Shown in pieces: positions 1 through 6,900 of a DNA stretch of 7,329 nt. Location: assembly GCA_022361095.1 (NCBI GenBank), contig JAKSBO010000850.1:1-7329 (forward strand), written 5' to 3'. Position 1 is the stretch's first letter; each line of letters begins with the position of its first letter. The notes beneath the pieces are model-generated. The model was given only the letters and a program-made list of their open reading frames with translations, was not told the DNA's origin and searched no databases. This DNA is from Desulfobacterales bacterium. Lineage in GTDB: Bacteria > Desulfobacterota > Desulfobacteria > Desulfobacterales > Desulfobacteraceae. A program made the position numbers and the translations under genes.

Positions 1-8
1 ACTTCGTT

Positions 9-67
9 GGCCGCAAATTTTAATCCTCGAAATACTTGATGTATTCCTCCGGTTAAAATTAACGGCC
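9..67. repeat. Imperfect inverted repeat upstream of the chemoreceptor gene
   Basis: The arms at 9-23 (GGCCGCAAATTTTAA) and 53-67 (TTAAAATTAACGGCC) are complementary at 13 of 15 positions. A nested 5-bp stem lies between them, AATAC at 31-35 and GTATT at 41-45 with a 5-base loop. The whole could fold as a long hairpin or be a copy of a dispersed intergenic repeat. It sits between an unseen upstream gene and the chemoreceptor gene. I see no protein-coding sense in it. Confidence 0.5.
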
Positions 68-103
68 GCCTTGTAGGCGACAGAATTTCCAGATTTTTTT
101 TTT
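67..103 (+). terminator. Possible terminator of an upstream gene
   Basis: A small hairpin (CGCCT at 67-71, AGGCG at 75-79) is followed by a run of ten T at 94-103. The gap of about 14 bases between stem and T-run is too long for a textbook rho-independent terminator. The larger repeat at 9-67 may contribute instead. The T-run is the strongest part of the case. The rest of the stretch to 209 is AT-rich, and I found no convincing promoter hexamers for the downstream gene. Confidence 0.25.
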
Positions 104-209
104 CAGACACTAACTAATCAAAATTTTATTTTTTACAACACAACGAAAATTGGCTCACCTATATGTATGATATCGCTATCCGTTAGGGGGCCTTTTTGAA
201 GGAAAACTC

Positions 210-1925
210 ATGGTCACAGAAAAATCCGGGCAGCGGACCAGTATTTTATTTAAGACTTCGTCTGTCTGCGGCATTATTATTCTGATCCTTTTAGCATTCA
301 ATAGTTACCTTGCAATCCAGCTTGAATCCGACCTGGCCCATAACATGATCCAGGTATTTTCCTCTAACCAGAAAACAGCCCTGGAAAAGGCTAGGGTACA
401 GATGAAAAAAACACTTGAGACCGATATGAAGGTCAATCTTGAAATCTGTACAAGCGTAACCCGGGGGTTTTTGTACAACTTCGACCAGAAGGAGCTACTC
501 ACACTTCTGTCCAGTTATTTGAAACTGGAGAATATTGTCGCCATCAAAGTTCTGGACGCCGAGAACAACCCCTTTGGAGCGGCCTGGAAAGCGCCTGCCA
601 TCAACACGGGGGAGACTCTCCCTGATACTGTCCAAGTGGATGAAACATTTTCCATGGCCCAGGATGCACTTCAGGAAGGCAATAAGGTAGGCAGTGTCCG
701 GATCTATTACACGGATGCCCTTGTAAATGCAGGCATCAAGGACCGGGAAGCCAATACCCGGGAAAATATCCAGGCCTTCAAAACCATGGCTCAAAAGAAT
801 ATCGGAACAGCCATCAAAGGACAAATCGCTATTGCCGCCTTGATTATCCTGGCCCTGATCGTCACCTTGGTGGTCTGCTTGAAGGTCTTTGTGACCCGGC
901 CCATTAACGGCACCATTGCCATGATACGGGATATTGCCCAGGGAGAGGGGGATCTGACCCGGCGGCTAAAAAGCGGCAGCCAGGATGAAATCGGGGAATT
1001 GGCCACCTGGTTTAACCGGTTTATAGAAAATCTCCAAAACTTAATCCGGGAAGTGTCGGACAATGCCACCACAATCAACAAAGCATCCACGGAATTTTCC
1101 ACCTTATCCGAGAGTATGAACAGCCAGGTCAAGGGACTGTCTGACCGCTCCGTCACCATAGCCCGGGCCGCAGACAACATGAGTTCAAACATGACCTTTG
1201 TGGCGACGGCCATGGAAGAAGCCTCTTCCAATATCACCATGATGGCCACGGCCTCGGAAGAGATGTCGTCTACCATCAACGAAATCGACCAGAATGCCGA
1301 AAAAGCCAAAAACATAACAAACAACGCCGTTTCCCAAACCCGGCAGGCTGCCGATGAAGTCAATGAACTGGGTGAGGCTGCCGAGACCATCGGCAAGGTG
1401 GTCGAAACCATCAACGATATTTCCAAGCAGGTCAATCTTCTGGCCCTGAACGCCACGATAGAGGCGGCAAGGGCCGGTGAAGCCGGAAAGGGTTTCGCCG
1501 TGGTCGCCAATGAGATCAAGGGACTTGCCAATCAGACGTCCGAAGCGTCGGATGCCATCAAAGATCAAATTATAGGCATTCAGGATTCCAGCGGCAAGAC
1601 CGTAGATGCCATTGCCGGTATTTCAGGGATCGTATCAGAGATCGATACCATTGTGACCACCATTGCCGCGGCTGTGGAAGAACAAACCGCCGCCACCCGG
1701 GAGATTTCGGAAAATATTGCCCGGACGTCCTCGGGCATCATGGAGGTCAACGAGAATGTTGCCCAAGGCTCTTCGGCCTCCCGGGAGATGGCCGGGAATA
1801 TAGGGGATATCAAGGAAAGCGCTGTCAGCCTATCCTCCTCCAGCCACAACGTCAAGGCCAATGCAGACAACCTCTCAGAACTTGGCGATCATCTGGCAGG
1901 ATTGATGGGAAAGTTCAAAGTTTAG
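210..1925 (+). CDS. Transmembrane methyl-accepting chemotaxis protein
   Basis: A complete 571-residue chemoreceptor that should sense a ligand outside the inner membrane and control CheA kinase through CheW. Order of parts: a short cytoplasmic start, TM1 at about 19-36, a periplasmic sensor of about 165 residues (size suits a single-Cache or similar domain, not assigned), TM2 at about 205-227, a HAMP domain at about 228-280 beginning at R230-P231-I232, then a long coiled-coil signalling domain. The hairpin tip is classical (N414[19 protein letters not shown], near 414-433). Candidate methylation pairs are E336-E337, E350-E351 and E490-E491. The cytoplasmic hairpin is roughly 290 residues, compatible with the 40H class. 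There is no CheR-binding pentapeptide at the C-terminus, which ends GKFKV. The ATG has a good ribosome site, GAAGGA at 198-203, six bases upstream. A binding-protein gene follows on the same strand. The ligand cannot be predicted. Confidence 0.95.
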   Translation: MVTEKSGQRTSILFKTSSVCGIIILILLAFNSYLAIQLESDLAHNMIQVFSSNQKTALEKARVQMKKTLETDMKVNLEICTSVTRGFLYNFDQKELLTLLSSYLKLENIVAIKVLDAENNPFGAAWKAPAINTGETLPDTVQVDETFSMAQDALQEGNKVGSVRIYYTDALVNAGIKDREANTRENIQAFKTMAQKNIGTAIKGQIAIAALIILALIVTLVVCLKVFVTRPINGTIAMIRDIAQGEGDLTRRLKSGSQDEIGELATWFNRFIENLQNLIREVSDNATTINKASTEFSTLSESMNSQVKGLSDRSVTIARAADNMSSNMTFVATAMEEASSNITMMATASEEMSSTINEIDQNAEKAKNITNNAVSQTRQAADEVNELGEAAETIGKVVETINDISKQVNLLALNATIEAARAGEAGKGFAVVANEIKGLANQTSEASDAIKDQIIGIQDSSGKTVDAIAGISGIVSEIDTIVTTIAAAVEEQTAATREISENIARTSSGIMEVNENVAQGSSASREMAGNIGDIKESAVSLSSSSHNVKANADNLSELGDHLAGLMGKFKV

Positions 1926-1966
1926 GGACATCCTTTACCACAGCCATTTTTAGCCGGTTCCAAGCA

Positions 1967-1988
1967 AATCCGTTGCCGGTACCGGATT
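1967..1988. repeat. Small inverted repeat between chemoreceptor and binding-protein genes
   Basis: AATCCG at 1967-1972 pairs with CGGATT at 1983-1988. Overlapping it is a perfect 10-base palindrome, CCGGTACCGG, at 1976-1985. There is no T-run after it, so it is not a standard terminator. It could be an operator or a weak hairpin that changes expression between the two genes. It lies about 30 bases before the ATG at 2019. Confidence 0.3.
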
Positions 1989-2018
1989 CAAAATATATTA
2001 AACATCAGGAGATTAAAC

Positions 2019-2759
2019 ATGAAAAAACAAGTAATTTTTGGTTTTGCCCTTTTATGTCTGACCATGTCCCACGCCTATGCCCAGGACCTTATGATCGCGG
2101 TAGACAATGCCAATCCGCCTTTTATGTATAATGACGGCGGTAAGGCTGCCGGCCTGTACCCTGAGATGCTGACGGCCGTTTTCTCCAAGATGGGCGTTCC
2201 GGGCAAGGTGTCAGCCTATCCCTGGAAGCGGGTCCTAAAAATGGGAAAGGACGGTGATGCCGGAATCGGGGGGATCTACAAAAATCCGGATCGTCTCAAA
2301 ATATTTGACTATTCCGACCCGATATTTTCAGAGAGGCTGGTTCTTTTCATCAACAAGGACAAGGCGTTTGAGTATTCCGGGATAAACGATTTGTCCGGAA
2401 AAAAGGTGGGGATACTGCTTGGGTGGAGCTATGGGACAAATTTTGACGAGGCCAAGAAGCAAAAGGCATTTACCGCCGAAGAAGGAAAGTCTGACGAGGC
2501 CAACTTCAAAAAACTGAGCCAGGGCTGGCTGGACTGTGTCGTGGCCATTGAATTAGCCGGGCAAAAGCTGATCGCCCAAAAAAGCCTCCAGGATAAAATA
2601 ACAATGGCTGAGACCCCGGTGGCCATCAACGACACGTACCTGGTATTCGCCAAAACCCTGGATAAAAAATCATTTCTGACGCAATTCAACACGGCTTTGG
2701 CCGGGATGAAAGACGACGGTTCCTACGACGGCATTATCAAAGGGGTAATCTCGAATTAA
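2019..2759 (+). CDS. Periplasmic solute-binding protein, family 3 (transporter substrate-binding domain)
   Basis: A 246-residue secreted protein. Residues 1-21 are a Sec signal peptide: KK near the start, a hydrophobic core, and an AYA/QD cleavage site after A21. The mature part matches the bacterial extracellular solute-binding family 3 fold (SBP_bac_3) over its whole length. It has an N-terminal strand and ligand loop (IAVDNANPPFMY, 26-37), a G-x-x-x-E stretch followed by a helix (G45-LYPE), R92 in an NPDR-LKIFDYSDP segment at the position of the ligand-carboxylate arginine of amino-acid binders, and the second-lobe motif around W170-LDCVV (D172). The ribosome site AGGAG at 2007-2011 is seven bases from the ATG. 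No permease or ATPase gene is adjacent, so it may serve a distant transporter or feed the upstream chemoreceptor, 93 bases away on the same strand. The ligand could be an amino acid or another small organic anion, and is not determined. Confidence 0.9.
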   Translation: MKKQVIFGFALLCLTMSHAYAQDLMIAVDNANPPFMYNDGGKAAGLYPEMLTAVFSKMGVPGKVSAYPWKRVLKMGKDGDAGIGGIYKNPDRLKIFDYSDPIFSERLVLFINKDKAFEYSGINDLSGKKVGILLGWSYGTNFDEAKKQKAFTAEEGKSDEANFKKLSQGWLDCVVAIELAGQKLIAQKSLQDKITMAETPVAINDTYLVFAKTLDKKSFLTQFNTALAGMKDDGSYDGIIKGVISN

Positions 2760-2830
2760 TTCTTAACTAACGGCCATGGGCCGGCCTGGCCTATCAGCAC
2801 CCGGGTTCAGCCCATGGCTGTTATTAAGAA
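2760..2830. repeat. 71-base near-perfect inverted repeat between convergent genes
   Basis: The left arm is 2760-2781 and the right arm 2810-2830. They are complementary along their whole length except for one bulged C at 2767 and one G-T pair at 2772. The GC-rich core GCCATGGGC/GCCCATGGC is perfect. The 28-base loop includes GGCCTGGCC. It starts right after the stop codon of the binding-protein gene and lies between convergent genes, so it may help end transcription from both sides, although neither strand has a T-run after the stem. Part of it recurs at 3645-3679, so it is a repeat element rather than a simple terminator. Confidence 0.75.
2768..2802 (+). repeat. Direct repeat, copy 1
   Basis: This 35-base stretch matches 3645-3679 without gaps at 30 of 35 positions. 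Shared blocks are TAACGGCCATGGGC, CCTGGCCT and CACCC. The two copies lie 877 bases apart in the same orientation and bracket the SLOG-like gene with its promoter and terminator. Copy 1 is also the left arm and part of the loop of the 71-base inverted repeat. Confidence 0.75.
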
Positions 2831-2897
2831 CGCCGCAAGCCTGGCGATGGGACGCCGTAGTTGCTCTTAAATGGACGCCCCAAACCACCTTCCGCAG

Positions 2898-2916
2898 AAA
2901 ACGTGCTGAGTGCACG
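2898..2916 (-). terminator. Possible rho-independent terminator of the SLOG-like gene
   Basis: Read on the minus strand, CGTGC, a five-base loop ACTCA and GCACG are followed directly by TTTT. The structure begins about 13 bases after the stop codon of the gene ending at 2929. The stem is short (5 bp) and the T-run is only four long, so it may be weak. Position, order and strand all fit a terminator. Confidence 0.45.
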
Positions 2917-2928
2917 GTTTAACACCTG

Positions 2929-3480
2929 CTATTTGAAACTGCGCTCAAACAGATCCTGCATGGCAGCGGCAGCATCATCGGTGAGATTGCGGGTGCCGGT
3001 TCCTGCAAAGGTTTTATGGTGAATCACGGGTGTGGCTATTTTCCAGTCATTATCCACCCAGGAAAACCAGGCTTTCCTGTCCTGCTCATAGACAAATATC
3101 GGACGGTTGAACAATTTGCCCAACTCCACACCCCAGCCGGTGCCGCCTTTAACGGTCTTGTCCGGCAGGATCCACCCCACGGTAAAGATCTGATAACCGT
3201 TATTAACCATATGAAAAATGGACTGAATAACCTTTCTGATTCTATTGCCTTTTGAAAAGGATCTGCCCAGGCGGGTTGAGACAATATCCATTGAAATATT
3301 TCCCTTTTCAAGCTCCTCCTGGTTCAGCAGCCTCACGCCTTCATCCCTGTCAAGCACATTCCCTTCAAAGGAAAAATTTACTTCTTTGACCCCGTATTTT
3401 TCTGCAAGTTTTCCAAATTCGGCTTCAGCGCCTCTGTGGCCGCCGCTATAGAGTGTAAATTGAGACGGATCATTATTCAT
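2929..3480 (-). CDS. Small SLOG/LOG-like Rossmann-fold protein, function unknown
   Basis: A 183-residue soluble protein with no signal peptide or membrane segment. Near the N-terminus is Y11-SGG-H-RGAE, a glycine-rich loop after the first strand as in nucleotide-binding SLOG folds. A second glycine-rich loop, GGTGWGVEL (112-120), follows a hydrophobic strand (YQIFTVGWIL, 96-105). It resembles the GGxGTxxE phosphate-binding motif of LOG/DprA-type proteins, with E119 in the glutamate position. A third strand RPIFVYEQD (126-134) follows. The family assignment rests on these motifs only. Some relatives of this fold bind or cleave nucleotides, but no substrate can be named. I chose ATG at 3480: GAGGAG at 3491-3496 is a ribosome site about 10 bases upstream, whereas the longer reading from GTG at 3498 would start on top of that site. 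It is an isolated gene, convergent with the binding-protein gene and divergent from the PPDK-fusion gene, bracketed by direct repeats. Confidence 0.75.
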   Translation of the reverse strand: MNNDPSQFTLYSGGHRGAEAEFGKLAEKYGVKEVNFSFEGNVLDRDEGVRLLNQEELEKGNISMDIVSTRLGRSFSKGNRIRKVIQSIFHMVNNGYQIFTVGWILPDKTVKGGTGWGVELGKLFNRPIFVYEQDRKAWFSWVDNDWKIATPVIHHKTFAGTGTRNLTDDAAAAMQDLFERSFK

Positions 3481-3570
3481 GGTTGTTATACTCCTCACAT
3501 TAAATGTTCACCAAATTAAAAAACCCGGATTAGATTTTCAATTGAATACTGTTTCGATAGATTAAAATTT

Positions 3571-3599
3571 ATCTTATAAAGATCGAATAAAATAAGCAA
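3571..3599 (-). promoter_or_regulatory. Possible sigma-70-type promoter for the SLOG-like gene
   Basis: On the minus strand TTGCTT (3599-3594), a 17-base spacer and TAAGAT (3576-3571) give a modest match to -35/-10 hexamers in a very AT-rich stretch. ATCTTATAAAGAT at 3571-3583 is an inverted repeat (5-bp arms, 3-base centre) that overlaps the -10 and could be an operator. The resulting leader would be about 85 bases. Confidence 0.35.
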
Positions 3600-3644
3600 C
3601 CCGGAACCTGTGTCAAGGCAGAGATTAAAAAAATATTAATTTAA

Positions 3645-3679
3645 TAACGGCCATGGGCAGACCTGGCCTGTGAACACCC
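3645..3679 (+). repeat. Direct repeat, copy 2
   Basis: The match to copy 1 at 2768-2802 is ungapped, with mismatches only at 3659, 3661, 3670, 3672 and 3674. Just upstream, TTAATAAC fits the reverse complement of the right arm of the 71-base repeat better than it fits copy 1. The motif TTAATAAC-(G/A)-GCCATGGGC therefore occurs three times in the window: two direct and one inverted. This copy has no inverted partner nearby. Confidence 0.7.
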
Positions 3680-3710
3680 AAACTTTCCCCGCAACAGAAC
3701 CTGATAATAA

Positions 3711-3740
3711 TTGGGCAACCTGTTGATACGCTAATATAAA
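3711..3740 (+). promoter_or_regulatory. Possible promoter for the PPDK-fusion gene
   Basis: TTGGGC at 3711-3716, 18 bases, then TATAAA at 3735-3740. The -10 matches five of six consensus bases and the -35 only three. A start near 3747 would give a leader of about 160 bases containing the palindrome AACCTAGGTT (3752-3761) and the 3811-3858 hairpin. This is a weak call; a start site further downstream is possible. Confidence 0.3.
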
Positions 3741-3751
3741 ACAAACGCCAA

Positions 3752-3761
3752 AACCTAGGTT
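3752..3761. promoter_or_regulatory. Perfect 10-base palindrome, possible operator
   Basis: AACCTAGGTT is a perfect palindrome just downstream of the candidate promoter. A regulator could bind it, but a palindrome this short can occur by chance, and no regulator gene is in the window. Confidence 0.2.
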
Positions 3762-3810
3762 ACAAACCAATGCTGCCATGATAAACTAAGATACTTTAAT
3801 TAACAAAATT

Positions 3811-3858
3811 CCCAACAAGGTTTTGCGGCAGTCCACTGCAACAGCAGGCCTTGTTGGG
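3811..3858 (+). promoter_or_regulatory. Strong hairpin in the leader of the PPDK-fusion gene
   Basis: CCCAACAAGG (3811-3820) and CCTTGTTGGG (3849-3858) are perfectly complementary. The stem can extend inward by two G-U pairs and one A-U pair. The loop holds a smaller hairpin, GCAG-TCCA-CTGC, at about 3828-3839. No T-run follows, so it is not a simple terminator. It ends 37 bases before the ribosome site of the GTG start at 3908. A structured leader that controls translation or RNA stability, or a divided operator, are the main options. It matches no riboswitch class that I recognise. Confidence 0.6.
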
Positions 3859-3907
3859 GTACCTTAACCACATTTTCCACCGTTTCAAAAAAAAAGAGGT
3901 CATTTCC

Positions 3908-6900
3908 GTGAAATCAAAAGCCCTTGAAGTCAATCTTTCCGATACCCGGGCAGATGTCACCATTGAGGACCGGTATCTGCTGCTGCTTGATTTTTTTAAA
4001 GGATATGTAGGTATTATCAACCGCCTGGAAACCTTTTTAAAGGAATTATCCCACCCCTACCGGAACTGGGCCTTCATTGTCAATGAGTCCCGGCATTTCT
4101 CCCTTCACTACTTTCATCTGTACAGCAGCGAGCCCGATGGGCGACAGGTCCTTGATCTGCTTTGTGATATTTTTAATTCGGCATTTGAATCCGCATCCGA
4201 TTCTGAAATCAAATCCAGTGCAGCGGATAATCTCATGCAGATTCTGCACTATATCGCCAAATCCGGCCCGGAAGGGCTTGACGTGTTAAAAGGCACCTTG
4301 ACCCATGAAATTGAACGGATTTTATCCCTGGATGACGCGGATTTCTTCTTTTTTGTCTGCTCCTATTACCAGCCCGACATCATGGTCAATCTGATGACCC
4401 AAAAGGAGACCCTCCCGGACGACCCCGATTTACGATCGGCCTTAACGAACTTTTTAATTCGCTTTTTTGATCTCTCTTTTGCATTCTGGCTCAGTCAGAA
4501 TGACCCTGTGGCCTGGATGAAAAACAATATAGACGAGTGGCGCGGCGGACCGGACATGCTCACGCTTTTGGAGCCGGTATCCCGGGATCGGATTCAAAAA
4601 CAGCAACAGACCCTGGCACAGATCAAAACCCTGCCGGCCGATGAGATGAAAACCTTATCGGCCCTGACGGAACTGACCGGGCACAGGGAGCACATCAAAC
4701 GATTCAGGGAGATACCCCGGCAGATTTTTTCCTTTGCACCGGAAAAGGTATATGGAAAATATGTTAAGCTCACCTTTCTGTTTTACATTATTCATGCACC
4801 CGGGCTCTCCATCATACACAGGGAAGCGTTGGGGGATATCCACCGCACCCTGATCACCCTGATCGGAGAGCGGGGGGATTATAAAAAGGACATGGTCATT
4901 GTAGACCAGACCTTTGCCCTGCTCAAGGAACACAAAGGGCGCTATCCGGAAACCGTGCTGGAATGCATCCATAAAATCGGGGATGCCGTATACAATACCG
5001 ACGAAATCGAGCTGATCAACCATTTCATTGACCGCTCCGTGGACCATGGGTTTCAGTTCCCGGATATCGCAGGCACCGGGGAAGACTGGCAGATCAAATG
5101 CAATGTGGCCCATGTAAAAAATATCCGGGTATTTCTAACCCTGGTGGCCAGGCACCCCAAAAAATCAAAGCGCCTGCTGTCTGCGCTGATCTCCTCCCTG
5201 GCCGTGGGCGGCGTTTTTATCCGGGACACGGACCTGTTTCCCCGGGACATTACCGCATTTCTCAACGCGGACATTGGACCGGTGTACAATCTGGTCAAGC
5301 AACTGGCCCGGCTGCTGCCCACCTTTTTCAATGAGATCGGTGCCGAAGGAGAGCTTCGGGATATTTCCACCCGCCTGGATGAATCGGTGTTTCGAAGGGA
5401 CAAGCTGATCCATTTTTTGCGCAAACAATGCCATGTGGAGAGCTCATCAAGAATCGTGGACTTTATCCGGGAAGTGATGATGTTCTGGAAAACCCTGGAT
5501 AAAACACCGCTGAAACCCTACCTGCCCCCGTCCATATATAATGGTATCCAGACCGGCGGAAAATACATTGACGGCCCCCATGCCGTTTTCCGCACCCTGG
5601 CCCAAAAAAAGCTGGACACGCCCATTGACTTTCTTGCCGCTCCACAAGCCGACATTGAAGCCATTATCGACAAAACAGAAAATGCAACAGATCTGGACAG
5701 GGAACGGGTTAAACTGATTATCCGGTTCCACGCCCTGCTCAATGAAAAATACGGCACTGAGAACCTGGACCTTGCAAACTATGTCAACACCCATATGTCC
5801 CAGGGACTGCCCGATCCCAGGGATATTCTCCATGCCCTGGATGAAACCGATCCGGAAAACCGGATCGGCGGACTTTTGGCCTATATGGCGGAGCTGAAAA
5901 ACATTATTTTATCCAAGGAAAAATTTACCGTAAACGAATCCATTTACCACAAGCGCCACATTGCCGTTGATATTCCGTCCATGTACGGGTCTTACAGTGA
6001 GGCCAAATTTGATGCCCTGGGCATGACCCTAAGACTTGAAAACCTTATCAATGTATTATTTGAGGATCTCATCGACGGCATTGACCTGCGGTTGATCACC
6101 AAACCCACCTTTGTGAAAATCTTTTCGGTTCTCACCCTGTTCCGCCAGGCCCTTGCCCTGGACGGCATTATATCCAACAAGCTGGATACCCAGTTGGAAT
6201 TTTTAAAATACGCCATCAATATTACCACCTGCTCCTTTACCCAGTACCTGGATATTTTCAAGGGATTTACCCGGGCGGTTGCCGATGCGGTCAACGACCA
6301 TTTCAACAGCCTGCACTCCCTGAATCTGATCAACCTGGACAACCGCATCGGCCGGGAAAACATACTTGAAAAATACCTGCCCGAAGGATTTGATCCGGCA
6401 GCCAACATTCCCAATACACCGGCCGCCGCCAAAATGGCCAAAAAACTGGACCAGCGGGTGGCGGATATTTTTTTCCGGGACCGGATTGCCACATCCCTTG
6501 GGCTCCAGCAACTGGATGTATTTTTAAACCGGATTTTAAATACCCTGTTCCGCCAGTCCGAACGGCTGACCCAGGATGAACTGTCCGCCCTTCTCAACTA
6601 TGACCCCAAAGCTGCGGTCTGTTCCATTGATGCCGGACAACTATTCAGCAGCAATATCATTTACCTGGGCAACAAGGGGTTGAATATCATAGAACTTAAG
6701 CGTCTGGGGATTAAGGTGCCCAACGGATTCATCATCACCACCGAGGTGTTCAAATGCCTGGATCTCATTGACAACTACATCCCGGCATCGGTGAACTTCC
6801 AGCAGCTTGTGGCCCATATGCTTGCCCAGCTTGAAAAGGCGGAAGGCAAAAAGTTCGGTGATCCGGACAACCCGCTGCTGCTCTCCGTCCGTTCAGGGTC

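Noticed and set aside
24..51. Short minus-strand peptide-like reading (EEYIKYFED, then stop) that could be the end of an upstream gene
   Set aside because: The frame is closed by stop codons only a few codons before it, so it is explained by the inverted repeat rather than by coding.
150..180. Sigma-54 or FliA-type promoter for the chemoreceptor gene
   Set aside because: TTGGCT at 150-155 lacks a GC element at the proper distance, and no TAAA/GCCGATAA pair is present.
791..1531. Long minus-strand open frame (246 codons) opposite the chemoreceptor signalling domain
   Set aside because: It is antisense to an unmistakable chemoreceptor coiled coil, has no ribosome site, and its composition (Ser/Ala/Met-rich) is that of a reversed helical repeat gene.
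3481..3498. GTG at 3498 as start of the SLOG-like gene
   Set aside because: The GTG overlaps the GAGGAG ribosome site that serves the ATG at 3480, and the six extra residues add nothing to the fold.
3810..3859. Resemblance of the leader hairpin ends (CCCAAC...GTTGGG) to integron attC core sites
   Set aside because: The outer R and Y bases of the consensus do not fit, the span is shorter than usual attC sites, the stem is perfect without clear extrahelical bases, and there is no integrase or cassette array.
5992..6597. Minus-strand open frame of 201 codons inside the large gene, with others at 4655-5113 and 5447-5833
   Set aside because: All lie opposite the continuous plus-strand frame that runs into the PPDK domain, and their Arg/Ser-rich translations resemble no family.
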